Shown: positions 25,287 through 34,520 of the stretch, piece by piece
Layout: each line of letters begins with the position of its first letter
Numbering within the stretch: the stretch's first letter is position 1
NCBI GenBank assembly: GCA_937925515.1
Contig: CALALP010000074.1
Location: 1 to 40,272 of the forward strand
Origin: an uncultured Lachnoanaerobaculum sp.
GTDB taxonomy: Bacteria > Bacillota > Clostridia > Lachnospirales > Lachnospiraceae
Length of the DNA stretch: 40,272 bases
Direction of reading: 5' to 3'
Notes under the pieces: generated by a model
Seen by the model: the letters and a program-made list of their open reading frames with translations, nothing else
Told to the model about the DNA's origin: nothing
Database searches by the model: none
Translations under genes and position numbers: made by a program

Positions 25287-26709
25287 CTTGCCTCCAACAT
25301 CTAGTTATGCCCTCAATTATCTCCCATAATTTCATACTGTTAGAGCCTTTAAATAATACAATGTCCTCTGCCTTTAACAAATCATTTATAAATGTTAAAA
25401 GTTTCTCTCTTTCATCATTTTGAAAAATAAAGCACTTCTCTTTTGATTTCATTTTCCAAGCCCTTGCATAGTTTTTTGAAAGTTCTCCAAAGCAGATTAA
25501 ATAATCTATATCATCTAAATTAGCTAGATACTCTCCTATTTCATAGTGAAGTTCATTTTCAAACTCGCCTAGTTCTTTCATATCTCCAAGTACAGCAATT
25601 TTTCTTTTGCTTGAATCTATTTCTTTTAAAATGTTTATTGCAGCTTTCATAGAATCAGGGCTTGCATTATAAGTATCATCAATTATTGTAATGTTATTCT
25701 TAATAAAAATCTGCTGTCTATGCTTAAAACCTTTAAACTCTGAAATGGACTTTGCTGCCGGCTTTAAATCAACTCCAAAATGTTTTACAGTCCAAAGAGC
25801 TGTAAGAGCATTTAAAACCTGATGTTTTCCATGTACTCCTAAACTCACTTCAACCCTTTCTCCCATTATAAATGCCTCAAAGTTTGCAAGTCCATTTGAA
25901 AGCTTTATATTTTTTGCATAAGAAAGTTTTTCATGTTCTAAGTTCTTAATTTTAATCTCATCTTCAATACCATAGTAATTTACATTTATATCAGGACTAC
26001 ACTTAGTATCTACTAACATTTCATCTTGTGCATTCAATAATATAAAAGAACCCTTTTTCATTCCGTCTTGAATATGAAGTTTTTCATCTCTTATATTTTC
26101 TCTACTTTTTAAGTTTTCAATGTGAGCAGTTCCGACATTGGTTATAATGCCAACATCAGGCCTTGCTATTTGGGCTATTTTATTCATCTCCCCAAACTCA
26201 CTCATTCCAAGCTCTAAAACTGCTATATCATAATCATTTGTAATGTCTAAAACAGTAATCGGAACTCCAATCTGACTATTAAAATTAGCAGGTGTTTTAA
26301 AAACCTTTTTTTGTGCTGAAAGTGCAGCTGCAACTATTTCTCTAGTAGTTGTCTTTCCCACACTTCCTGTAATACCAACAATAGGGATTTTTATCTCATC
26401 TCTATAATATTTTGCAAGTTCCTGTGCTGCTGTAACTGCATTATCTGCTTTAAGATAAACCATTCCCTCAATAAGTTCTATATCTTCTCTCGACACTATA
26501 CAAACCCTACAACCTGCCTCATATACTTGTGGTAAATAATTATGTGCATCACTTTTACTTCCGACTATAGTTACAAATAGACTTTCAGGTTTTGCCTCTC
26601 TTGAGTCAATGACAATTTTATTTATTTTAATGTCCAGGTCAACATCATTTTTATTTAATAGCTTTGTTTTAGTGGCAGTTAGTAGCTCTCTTACAGTAAA
26701 ACTTCTCAT
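25273..26709 (-). CDS. murF: UDP-MurNAc-tripeptide:D-Ala-D-Ala ligase MurF
   Basis: MurF adds the D-Ala-D-Ala dipeptide to UDP-MurNAc-tripeptide, the last cytoplasmic step of peptidoglycan nucleotide synthesis. The ATP loop is GITGSVGKTTTREIV at about 117-131; FNSQIGVP, LELGMSEFGEM and DDTYNASPDSM are family landmarks. Length 478 aa. Its ATG overlaps the murE stop (ATGA) and its end overlaps priA, giving a tight murE-murF-priA-def-fmt run. Confidence 0.96.
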   Translation of the reverse strand: MRSFTVRELLTATKTKLLNKNDVDLDIKINKIVIDSREAKPESLFVTIVGSKSDAHNYLPQVYEAGCRVCIVSREDIELIEGMVYLKADNAVTAAQELAKYYRDEIKIPIVGITGSVGKTTTREIVAAALSAQKKVFKTPANFNSQIGVPITVLDITNDYDIAVLELGMSEFGEMNKIAQIARPDVGIITNVGTAHIENLKSRENIRDEKLHIQDGMKKGSFILLNAQDEMLVDTKCSPDINVNYYGIEDEIKIKNLEHEKLSYAKNIKLSNGLANFEAFIMGERVEVSLGVHGKHQVLNALTALWTVKHFGVDLKPAAKSISEFKGFKHRQQIFIKNNITIIDDTYNASPDSMKAAINILKEIDSSKRKIAVLGDMKELGEFENELHYEIGEYLANLDDIDYLICFGELSKNYARAWKMKSKEKCFIFQNDEREKLLTFINDLLKAEDIVLFKGSNSMKLWEIIEGITRCWRQDESF

Positions 26710-28163
26710 AAAGCCTCCCTCACTACTTCACTATCTAAGAAATGTGTTCTAACTCCATTTATCTCTTGATAGTCCTCATGCCCCTTGCCTATTATAGCAA
26801 TCATATCTCCCTCTTTTGCATTTTTTATAGCAAAATGAATTGCCTCTCTTCTATCGACTATCTCAATAAATTTTCCCCCTGTCGGCTCTAAATGTGATCT
26901 TATATCTGCAATTATATCTTCAACTTTTTCATATCTTGAATTATCTGCTGTAATAATTGAAAAATCTGCAAGCTTACCCGCAATCTCTCCCATAGAATAT
27001 CTTCTATCCTTAGCCCTATTTCCACCACAGCCAAATACTACTACTAGTCTTTTAGGATTATAATTTCTAAGTGTTTTTAAAAGACTTTCCATGCTTACTG
27101 CATTATGTGCATAATCTACAATTACACTAAATTTATCTGACTTATAGGAAATCTCCATACGTCCGTCAACTTTTAAGTCCTTAAGCCCATTTGATAATGC
27201 TCCCTTATCAAGTCCCAACAAATACCCAATAGATACAGCTGCCAAAGCATTATAAACATTAAATTTTCCGGGTATGCCTGCATTTACCTCTAAATTAAGC
27301 TCCTTAATCTTAGCATTAAAACTTATCCCAACAAATTCTTTGTTTGCTACATAGTTAATATTTGAAAATGAAAAATCAAAGTCTGTATTACTTCCAAAAC
27401 TAAATACATTTTTACATTTACTTTTTTTAGCCACATCTGCTATAAAATCAGCCTCTTTGTCATCATAATTTATAATTGCATTTTTACATTGCTCAAATAA
27501 AAGTGATTTACAATGTAAATATTCCTCAAAGTCTGCATGCTCATCAGGTCCTATATGGTCAGGGGAAATGTTTGTAAACGCTGCATAATCAAAGTCTATT
27601 CCATAAGTTCTATAAAGCTTAGTTCCTTGGCTTGAAACCTCCATAATCAGATACTCGCAGCCCTCATTTAACATATCTTTAAAATGTTTATGTAACTCAT
27701 AAGACTCAGGGGTTGTGTTGATTGACGGAATCTTTTTATCCCCTATGTAAATCCCATTTGTACCAATCATACCTACTTTTTTACCTGACTTTTCTAAAAG
27801 CTTTTTAATCATGTGAGTTGTGGTTGTTTTTCCCTTTGTGCCTGTTATGCCTATGCTTATCATTTTCTTTATAGGATAATTAAATCTGACTGCTGATAAA
27901 AGAGCAAGTGCCTTTCTCGAACTTTCTACCTTTATTACTGTAATTTCTTTTGGATATTCACATTCATGCTCTATAACTATACCCTTTGCCCCTGCCTTTA
28001 TAACCTCATCTATAACGTCATGGGAGTCAAACCTTGCCCCTTTTAAACATACAAATAGAGAGCCTTTTACAACTTTTTTAGAATTATAAACAACTTCCTC
28101 AAATTCAAGATTATCTCCTTGAATTAATTCAAATTCAAAATTTTCAACTTCATTAATAAACAT
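26706..28163 (-). CDS. murE: UDP-MurNAc-dipeptide ligase MurE
   Basis: MurE attaches the third stem residue to UDP-MurNAc-L-Ala-D-Glu. ATP loop GITGTKGKTTTTHMI, NISPDHIGPDEH and GCGGNRAKDRR are typical; length is 485 aa. The substrate-selecting loop, DNPR in meso-diaminopimelate enzymes, reads DNSR here (ITADNSRYE). The conserved Arg points to meso-diaminopimelate, but the Pro-to-Ser change makes this less certain. It directly abuts fhs, one base apart, so it is probably read from the fhs promoter. Confidence 0.94.
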   Translation of the reverse strand: MFINEVENFEFELIQGDNLEFEEVVYNSKKVVKGSLFVCLKGARFDSHDVIDEVIKAGAKGIVIEHECEYPKEITVIKVESSRKALALLSAVRFNYPIKKMISIGITGTKGKTTTTHMIKKLLEKSGKKVGMIGTNGIYIGDKKIPSINTTPESYELHKHFKDMLNEGCEYLIMEVSSQGTKLYRTYGIDFDYAAFTNISPDHIGPDEHADFEEYLHCKSLLFEQCKNAIINYDDKEADFIADVAKKSKCKNVFSFGSNTDFDFSFSNINYVANKEFVGISFNAKIKELNLEVNAGIPGKFNVYNALAAVSIGYLLGLDKGALSNGLKDLKVDGRMEISYKSDKFSVIVDYAHNAVSMESLLKTLRNYNPKRLVVVFGCGGNRAKDRRYSMGEIAGKLADFSIITADNSRYEKVEDIIADIRSHLEPTGGKFIEIVDRREAIHFAIKNAKEGDMIAIIGKGHEDYQEINGVRTHFLDSEVVREAL

Positions 28164-29831
28164 TTAAAATAACCCCTCTATCTTACCATTTTCATCTACA
28201 TCTATACTAAGTGCGGCAGGTACTTTAGGAAGTCCCGGCATTGTCATTATATTACCTGTAAGTACCACTACAAAGCCTGCTCCGGCTGAAACATAAACAT
28301 CTCTTACATTTAATCTAAAATTCTTAGGAGAACCGAGTTTAGTTGCATCATCTGAAAGAGAATATTGAGTCTTTGCAATACATACAGGTAACTTGGCAAA
28401 GCCATTTGACTCTATCATAGATATTGCTTTATTGGCGGCAGGTGTATAATTTACTCCGTCTGCCCCATAAATTCTTGTTGCAATATCAAATATCTTATCT
28501 TTTATACTTAAATCAAGTTCATAAAGTGGCTTAAACTCTGACTTTGTTTCAAATGCCTTTAAGACTTCATTTGCAAGTTCAATTCCACCCTCGCCTCCAA
28601 GCTCCCAAACATTACTAAGTGCAAAGTTACAGCCCTTTTGCTCACAATACTCTCTTATATAATCAAGTTCTTTTTGAGTATCTGTTGCAAATTTATTAAG
28701 GGTTACAACAACAGGCACACCATATTTTTTTAAATTTTCAATATGTCTGCCTAAATTTTCAATTCCACTTGCAAGTGCATTTAAATTTTCATTTGCAAGT
28801 TCCTCTTTAGGTACTAAACCATTATATTTTAAAGCTCTAACTGTTGCCACTAAAACCACTGCATCAGGCTTTAAGTCAGCATATCTACATTTTATATCAA
28901 AAAACTTTTCAGCTCCCAAATCAGCTCCGAAACCTGCCTCAGTTATACAAATTTCAGAAAGTTTCAATGCTGTTTTAGTTGCAACTACACTATTACAGCC
29001 ATGTGCTATATTTGCAAAAGGTCCACCATGTACTATTACAGGGGTATTTTCAAGAGTTTGGATAATATTAGGCTTTATAGCGTCTTTTAAAAGTGCCGCC
29101 ATACTTCCAACAGCTCCCAAATCAGAGGCCTTTACAGGCTTTCCGTCCAAATCATAAGCAACCACAATATCTGCTAGGCGTTTTTTTAAATCGTCCATAT
29201 CAGTTGCTAAACAAAGTATTGCCATAATTTCAGTAGCAACTGTAATTACAAAATGTTCCTCTCTTACAACTCCGTCTGTCATCTGCCCAAGACCAACTAC
29301 AACATTTCTAAGAACTCTATCATTCATATCAAGACAACGTTTAAGTGCAATTCTTCTTGTATCAATTCTAAGTAAATTTCCCTGTTGAATATGATTATCA
29401 AGTAAAGCGGCAAGTAAATTATTGGCAGAAGTTATTGCATGAAAATCTCCTGTAAAATGCAAATTCAAATCTTCCATAGGTACAACTTGGGAGTAACCTC
29501 CCCCTGCCGCTCCACCCTTAATACCAAAACAAGGTCCAAGAGAGGGTTCTCTAAGTGCAGCTATTGATTTTTTACCAATTTTATTAAAAGCTTGAGTAAG
29601 ACCTATTGTTACAGTTGTCTTGCCCTCTCCTGCAGGTGTAGGATTAATTGCAGTAACTAAAACTAATTTACCGTCCGGCTTTTCTTTTAAACTCTTAAGA
29701 TATTCATTTGAAAGTTTTGCCTTATACTTTCCATAGCTTTCTAAATCGTCCTCACTAATCCCAAACCCCTTGACCACCTCTTTTATAGGCAGTAAGTTTG
29801 CATTTTGTGCAATCTCAATATCTGAATACAT
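28164..29831 (-). CDS. fhs: Formate-tetrahydrofolate ligase
   Basis: Fhs makes 10-formyl-THF from formate, THF and ATP, the entry of formate into the one-carbon pool. The protein is 555 aa with the P-loop TPAGEGKTTVTIGL, EPSLGPCFGIKGGAAGGGY, and FTGDFHAITSANNLLAALLD. Together with FchA and FolD it gives the full formate-to-methylene-THF route, and its product is also the Fmt donor. AAGGAGGTAAAT precedes the ATG, with a promoter about 35 bp upstream. Confidence 0.98.
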   Translation of the reverse strand: MYSDIEIAQNANLLPIKEVVKGFGISEDDLESYGKYKAKLSNEYLKSLKEKPDGKLVLVTAINPTPAGEGKTTVTIGLTQAFNKIGKKSIAALREPSLGPCFGIKGGAAGGGYSQVVPMEDLNLHFTGDFHAITSANNLLAALLDNHIQQGNLLRIDTRRIALKRCLDMNDRVLRNVVVGLGQMTDGVVREEHFVITVATEIMAILCLATDMDDLKKRLADIVVAYDLDGKPVKASDLGAVGSMAALLKDAIKPNIIQTLENTPVIVHGGPFANIAHGCNSVVATKTALKLSEICITEAGFGADLGAEKFFDIKCRYADLKPDAVVLVATVRALKYNGLVPKEELANENLNALASGIENLGRHIENLKKYGVPVVVTLNKFATDTQKELDYIREYCEQKGCNFALSNVWELGGEGGIELANEVLKAFETKSEFKPLYELDLSIKDKIFDIATRIYGADGVNYTPAANKAISMIESNGFAKLPVCIAKTQYSLSDDATKLGSPKNFRLNVRDVYVSAGAGFVVVLTGNIMTMPGLPKVPAALSIDVDENGKIEGLF

Positions 29832-29864
29832 ATTTACCTCCTTGGTTTTAATTTCTATCTGCTA

Positions 29865-29893
29865 ATTTTATACCTTTTTTTGGCTTTTTTCAA
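29865..29893 (-). promoter_or_regulatory. Promoter of fhs
   Basis: TTGAAA (29888-29893), 17-bp spacer, TAAAAT (29865-29870) on the minus strand, about 34 bp upstream of the fhs ATG. Likely drives fhs-murE-murF-priA and onward. Confidence 0.6.
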
Positions 29894-29936
29894 TGTTTTA
29901 GATTAATTTAGTAAAGGTGTTTTGTAAATGTATTAT

Positions 29937-29973
29937 GTGGGGGTAGCCTCGCCGACGGCGAGGCTACCCCCAC
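29937..29973. repeat. Extragenic palindrome, copy 3
   Basis: Perfect 17-bp arms (29937-29953 and 29957-29973) around a GAC loop: GTGGGGGTAG then the core CCTCGCC, mirrored on the other side. The middle TAG/CTA differs from copies 1 and 2 but stays paired. It lies 21 bp after the stop of the GH109-like gene, with no U-run. Confidence 0.92.
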
Positions 29974-29993
29974 TGTTAGGAAACTATTGTCAA

Positions 29994-31187
29994 TTATTTT
30001 CTATTAATCCATTTACCATTTGTAAAATCAGGAATTGCAACCGGCATGCTGCCAAGGCTTATTGACTCCTCAGCAAGTGCTGTAATGCACATCCAACTTG
30101 CCATATCATAGACATCTATAGTTGCCTCTGTTTTATTTTTTACACATTTTACAAAATCAGAAAATACTAAATAGTCCATACCACCATGTCCTTTTTTTAC
30201 ACCTGACTCAATGTATTCTTTCCAAAGAGGATGCTCATATTCTTTCCTGTAATCTTCTATATTTCCCCAATGCTCCTGCCATGAAAAATGTTCAGTTGCA
30301 TGTTCTTTGTCTAAAAATATAGAGCAATTCTCTTCATTATACATTCCCTTTGTTCCCTGTATTGTATAACCTCTCGAATAATACCTGGGCAAAGTAGTAT
30401 CAAGTGTTAAAAGTATAGTTTCATTGTTACTACATTTAATTATAGTATTTACAATATCTCCTTGATTAAACTGAGTATTATTTAAAATATCGTCGTCTTT
30501 CTTATACTCTTTTATATATTCGCTTAGCCCCTTTGCTCCTGATGCCATAGAAACTAATGACATCATTCTATTTCCTCTATTTATATTAAGAAGTTTTGCG
30601 ATAGGCCCCAGCTCATGAGTTGGATAGTTTTCAGTATTTCTATGTATATAATTATTAAGTCTATAATGTCTATTTTCTTTTCCGAAAGCAATTTCCTCTC
30701 TAAGGTCATGCTTATATCCACCCTCACAATGAACTATTGTTCCAAACATGCCCTTGCTTACCATATTTGCTATAAGCATCTCATTTTTGCCATAAACACA
30801 ATTTTCAAGTAGCATTACAGGGGTTTTATAGGTTTCATAAGCCTCTACAAGTTTCCAACATTCCCTTATAGAATATGCTCCACCTACTTCACAACCTACA
30901 TACTTACCTTTTTTCATAGACTCTATACAAATGTCTATATGATTATCCCAAGAAGTGCAGAGTATAACTGCCTCAACCTCGGGCATATCTAAAATTTCTC
31001 TGTAATTTACGGTTGTAACAGGTCTTTTAAAGCCTGCATTTTCAATTATATTAGCTACTTCTTCACATCTATCCTCATATACATCACAAACTGCAATAAA
31101 TTCTACTTCCGGATGTTCAAGATATGTTGACTTAATCAGTTCCTTTCCTCTATTTCCAAGACCAATCATAGCCATTTTAATTCTCAT
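29994..31187 (-). CDS. Gfo/Idh/MocA protein, GH109-like
   Basis: Rossmann-fold protein of 397 aa. The NAD-binding loop GLGNRG is at 9-14. Motifs ENCVYGKNEM, EGGYKHDLREEI, NYPTHELGPIAKLLNINRG (Tyr188, His191) and SRGYTIQGTKG resemble family GH109, NAD-dependent glycosidases known for alpha-N-acetylgalactosaminidase activity, more than ordinary sugar dehydrogenases. There is no signal peptide, so it would act in the cytoplasm on an imported sugar. It is the last gene of the ABC transporter operon, which fits. The GH109 link is from recalled motifs; a plain oxidoreductase is the alternative. Confidence 0.75.
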   Translation of the reverse strand: MRIKMAMIGLGNRGKELIKSTYLEHPEVEFIAVCDVYEDRCEEVANIIENAGFKRPVTTVNYREILDMPEVEAVILCTSWDNHIDICIESMKKGKYVGCEVGGAYSIRECWKLVEAYETYKTPVMLLENCVYGKNEMLIANMVSKGMFGTIVHCEGGYKHDLREEIAFGKENRHYRLNNYIHRNTENYPTHELGPIAKLLNINRGNRMMSLVSMASGAKGLSEYIKEYKKDDDILNNTQFNQGDIVNTIIKCSNNETILLTLDTTLPRYYSRGYTIQGTKGMYNEENCSIFLDKEHATEHFSWQEHWGNIEDYRKEYEHPLWKEYIESGVKKGHGGMDYLVFSDFVKCVKNKTEATIDVYDMASWMCITALAEESISLGSMPVAIPDFTNGKWINRK

Positions 31188-31209
31188 ATTTAACCTCTTT
31201 TCTTATTAT

Positions 31210-32040
31210 TTATCCTTTAATTCCTTGTATCGCTATGCCTTCAATAAATTGCTTTTGGAATATTGCAAATGATATTAACAGTGGCAATACTGCCATAACA
31301 GCACCTGACATCATTATAGGATATTCTGTTACATATTGCCCTTGTAATAATGCAAGTCCTGCTGATAGAGTCATTTTTTCACTTGCTGTATTTACTATCA
31401 TCGGCCACATCAAATCATTCCAAGCAAATCTTAAAGTAAGTATTCCAAGTGCTATAAGACCTGAACGCACAAGTGGCAACATTATCTTAACAAATATCAT
31501 AAACCTACTGCAACCATCTATTCTGGCAGCATCTTCAAGTTCATTTGGTAAAGCCATAAAAAACTGTCTTAGTAAAAATGTTCCGAAAATACTAAACATA
31601 TTAGGCAAGAATAATGCAGGTAAACTATTAAGTAACCCTAGACTCTGTACTATCTGATATTGTGGTAGTATGAAAAATGATGACGGAATCATAAGTACAG
31701 CTAACAAAACATTAAATATAACTTCCTTAAAAGGAAATTTAATTCTTGCAAATGCATAAGCAGCCATTGAACATATTACAAGTTGAGATACTACTATTAT
31801 AACAGTATTTATAATAGTATTTATATATATTTTTGCAAATGGAATTTTTTTAAATACTGCAATATAATTAGAAAATAACCATTTTGACGGAAAAATTTGA
31901 ATCGGTATTCTAATTGCCTCTGACTGAGTTTTTAGCGAAGTAAGAATCATCCAAGCAAGAGGAAATACTGTTATAAATACTCCTGATATCAGTACAATAT
32001 ATATTATAATATTCCCCAAATTAATCTTTTTCTTTTTCAT
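31210..32040 (-). CDS. Sugar ABC transporter permease (MalG-like)
   Basis: Inner-membrane permease of 276 aa with about six TM helices. The EAA loop that docks the ATPase reads LEDAARIDGCSRFMIFVKIM at about 185-205. The carbohydrate uptake 1 family MalG-type fits, from the N-terminal TM followed by FPLAWMILTSLK and the C-terminal FIEGIAIQGIKG. It pairs with the upstream permease. No ATP-binding subunit is encoded nearby, so a shared MsiK/UgpC-like ATPase is expected elsewhere. Confidence 0.92.
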   Translation of the reverse strand: MKKKKINLGNIIIYIVLISGVFITVFPLAWMILTSLKTQSEAIRIPIQIFPSKWLFSNYIAVFKKIPFAKIYINTIINTVIIVVSQLVICSMAAYAFARIKFPFKEVIFNVLLAVLMIPSSFFILPQYQIVQSLGLLNSLPALFLPNMFSIFGTFLLRQFFMALPNELEDAARIDGCSRFMIFVKIMLPLVRSGLIALGILTLRFAWNDLMWPMIVNTASEKMTLSAGLALLQGQYVTEYPIMMSGAVMAVLPLLISFAIFQKQFIEGIAIQGIKG

Positions 32041-32072
32041 ATTTAATTCTCCATTATCTAGTTGGTAGTTAG

Positions 32073-32957
32073 CTAATCATAATTTACCCATTTTTTTTGT
32101 AATTTAATTTGGATTAATGTTATCATCATTATTATAAAGAATAAGAATACTGCTAAAGCAGATGCATAGCCTTTTTTAGAATATTCAAATGCATTTCTAA
32201 AGAAATAAACAACCATGCTTTGTGTAGCCTCTGCTGCCAAATCCCCCTTATCCACCATCATATAAATAGTGTCAAAAGTCTGAAAAGTCCCTATTAAAGT
32301 TGTGATTAAGACAAAAAATAATGTCGGAGTTACAAGAGGTAATGTTATATTGAAAAACTTTTTTATAGAACTTGCACCGTCAATAGCTGCCGATTCATAA
32401 TAGCTCTTAGCTATGCCTTGTATGCCTGCAAGTAAAATTACTGTGTTGTAACCCACATTTACCCAAACACTAACTACACAAATAGCATAAATAGCTATTT
32501 TAGGATTACTTATAAAATGTATTGGAGCAATTCCGATAGACTTGAGTACAAAATTTATAATTCCATAATCACTGTTAAATATCCACTTCCAAATCATGGC
32601 AACTGCTGCTCCCATGGTAATAGCAGGGATAAAATATATAACCCTAAAAAATCCTTTTCCCTTTATATTACTATTTAAAAGTACAGCTAATACTAATGAT
32701 ATAGCTATTGTACTTGGAACTATTACCACTACATACTTAAAAGTATTACCTAAAGCCTCCCACATGACCTTATCTTGGAACATGGTTATATAATTGTTAA
32801 TGCCACACCACTGCCTTTGATTAAATGTACCTACTTTATGAAAACTGTCAAAAAATACCTTAAAAACAGGATACAAAAAAAATACTGACAAACCAATAAC
32901 CAAGGGCGAAATCATCAAATATGCTGTCAAATAATCTTTTCTCTTTGTTATACTCAT
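32073..32957 (-). CDS. Sugar ABC transporter permease (MalF-like)
   Basis: Inner-membrane permease of 294 aa, six predicted TM helices. YLMISPLVIGLSVFFLYPVF is the usual first helix of this family; the EAA loop is ESAAIDGASSIKKFFNITLP at about 187-206. It precedes the second permease by 32 bp and follows the binding-protein gene after two stem-loops. TAAGGAGAAAAT precedes the ATG. Confidence 0.92.
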   Translation of the reverse strand: MSITKRKDYLTAYLMISPLVIGLSVFFLYPVFKVFFDSFHKVGTFNQRQWCGINNYITMFQDKVMWEALGNTFKYVVVIVPSTIAISLVLAVLLNSNIKGKGFFRVIYFIPAITMGAAVAMIWKWIFNSDYGIINFVLKSIGIAPIHFISNPKIAIYAICVVSVWVNVGYNTVILLAGIQGIAKSYYESAAIDGASSIKKFFNITLPLVTPTLFFVLITTLIGTFQTFDTIYMMVDKGDLAAEATQSMVVYFFRNAFEYSKKGYASALAVFLFFIIMMITLIQIKLQKKWVNYD

Positions 32958-32975
32958 ATTTTCTCCTTAGACAAA

Positions 32976-33000
32976 GAGGGATGCTTAAAGCATCCCCCTC
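32976..33000 (-). terminator. Intercistronic hairpin, permease side
   Basis: GAGGG/CCCTC and ATGCT/AGCAT pair on the minus strand (two extra G bulged, TTA loop), followed by TTTGTC. Together with the hairpin at 33004 it separates the binding-protein gene from the permeases. Partial termination or mRNA protection would give more binding protein than permease. Confidence 0.65.
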
Positions 33001-33003
33001 AAA

Positions 33004-33026
33004 CTTTTAGGAAGTCAGCCTAAAAG
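33004..33026 (-). terminator. Intercistronic hairpin, binding-protein side
   Basis: CTTTTAGG and CCTAAAAG form a perfect 8-bp stem with a 7-base loop, followed on the minus strand by TTTGAGG. It starts 14 bp after the binding-protein stop. Confidence 0.6.
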
Positions 33027-33039
33027 ACTATCTACTTAA

Positions 33040-34317
33040 TTAATTTTCATTTTTTAATACTTCATTCATTTGCTTTGCCAGATTATCAGCTGCATCTTTT
33101 ACACTGGTTTCTAAGCTAAATGCTTTTTTAAAGTTATCTGACTGATATTGAATCCATTCTGATGTATTTAAAGATGCAGGATACATATATGAATAATCCA
33201 CTGCCTTTATAAATCCACCAAGGTCATATTCCTTGTGGCTATCCACCCAAAGTTGAGCTGTTCCATTATATGCCGGAATTGCAGCACCCTTTATTGCAGA
33301 AAATTCACTTGCTTTTTTACTTGCCAAGAACTCAACCCATTTCCAAGCAGCCTCCGGATTTTTAGTTTTACTAGATATACAATTTCCAAGTCCATGAATT
33401 ACAGTTGCTTTCTTTCCATTTATAGACGGAAGTTCTACAACACCTATTTTATCTTTCAAATCTGATTCTAGTACCTGATTTAAAAACCATGAACCGTCCC
33501 AATGCATAGCAATATTTCCTGAAAGGAATTGAACATAATCTTCTGTTTCTTCAAGAGATGCCTCACTTGGACTTACTCCTGCCTCTTGCAAATCTACCCA
33601 ACATTGAATACCTGCTTGTGTTTCAGGTTTATCATAGCCTGAAGTCTTTTTATCTTCTGAAATTACATAACCGGAATTTGCATATATTGTATTATATATA
33701 CCTGTATGATCTCTATATTGTGCAGCTATTCCATAAGAACTTTTATCGCTTTTTGTAAGTTGCTTTGCTATTGCAACCATATCTTCCCAAGTCCAATCAT
33801 TTGTAGGATAAGGAACTCCTGCTTGATCAAAAAGTTCTTTATTGTACCAGACACCAATAGTATCAAAATCTTTAGGGATTGCATATTGCTTATTATCTAT
33901 ATTATATAAGCTTACTAATGCCTTTGAATAATTTGCTAAATCTACATCTGAGTTTTTAAGCAAATCATCTATTGGTGCAATAACTCCACCTTTGGCATAC
34001 TTTGTGATATTTGGACCATTCATCCAAAATACATCTGCTGCTGTTCCACTAGTAGCCGCTGTTTCAAGTTTCATCCAATAATCAGCAAAAGGTGTAACCT
34101 CTACAGTTATCTTTACATCAGGATATAATTTATTAAATTCTGCTATACAAGCATCAATGTAAGGCTGTTGTTTCTTATCCCAGATACCATAACTTATTTC
34201 CCCTGAAATCTTGCCCTCACTTTTCTTACTCTCGCCTGCCTTATTATTTGGGCTACAAGCTGTCATTATTGTTAAAGCTGATACCACACCAAAAAATATA
34301 GAACTCTTAATTTTCAT
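33040..34317 (-). CDS. Sugar-binding lipoprotein of ABC transporter
   Basis: Extracellular solute-binding protein of 425 aa, family 1 type. The signal peptide MKIKSSIFFGVVSALTIMTA ends at Cys21, followed by SPNNKAGESKKSEG, a flexible linker; so it is a membrane-anchored lipoprotein. GIWDKKQQPYIDACIAEFNK and AADVFWMNGPNITKYA are typical of sugar-binding members. The sugar cannot be read from sequence. It is the first gene of its operon, with TAGGAGGTAG upstream of the ATG and its own promoter. Confidence 0.92.
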   Translation of the reverse strand: MKIKSSIFFGVVSALTIMTACSPNNKAGESKKSEGKISGEISYGIWDKKQQPYIDACIAEFNKLYPDVKITVEVTPFADYWMKLETAATSGTAADVFWMNGPNITKYAKGGVIAPIDDLLKNSDVDLANYSKALVSLYNIDNKQYAIPKDFDTIGVWYNKELFDQAGVPYPTNDWTWEDMVAIAKQLTKSDKSSYGIAAQYRDHTGIYNTIYANSGYVISEDKKTSGYDKPETQAGIQCWVDLQEAGVSPSEASLEETEDYVQFLSGNIAMHWDGSWFLNQVLESDLKDKIGVVELPSINGKKATVIHGLGNCISSKTKNPEAAWKWVEFLASKKASEFSAIKGAAIPAYNGTAQLWVDSHKEYDLGGFIKAVDYSYMYPASLNTSEWIQYQSDNFKKAFSLETSVKDAADNLAKQMNEVLKNEN

Positions 34318-34345
34318 AAACTACCTCCTATATTATAGACCTTTT

Positions 34346-34381
34346 TATATCAAATATAATAGTTATCTTCTATTTGATATA
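34346..34381. promoter_or_regulatory. Inverted repeat upstream of the sugar-binding gene
   Basis: Perfect 11-bp arms TATATCAAATA (34346-34356) and TATTTGATATA (34371-34381), 14-base spacer, located between the -10 box and the start codon. It could be an operator, or a leader hairpin, controlling the transporter operon. A smaller inverted pair (ATCCA/TGGAT, 34479-34494) lies upstream of the -35, a likely place for an AraC-type activator. Confidence 0.5.
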
Positions 34382-34410
34382 TTTTTTATTTGGTCATATT
34401 TTATACTTAT

Positions 34411-34439
34411 AGTATAGTTTTAGTTTATATTTTTATCAA
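34411..34439 (-). promoter_or_regulatory. Promoter of the transporter operon
   Basis: TTGATA (34434-34439), 17-bp spacer, TATACT (34411-34416) on the minus strand. It predicts a leader of about 85 nt containing the 34346-34381 inverted repeat. Confidence 0.75.
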
Positions 34440-34520
34440 TTTCATATATTGATTATTTATTGTACTATATTTACCGGTATCCAATATAATGGATTTTATT
34501 TACTTTTTTTAGTACTTTAT

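Noticed and set aside
1..29973. The repeated palindromes as a CRISPR array
   Set aside because: Copies are 11-18 kb apart, each single, with no regular spacers and no cas genes.
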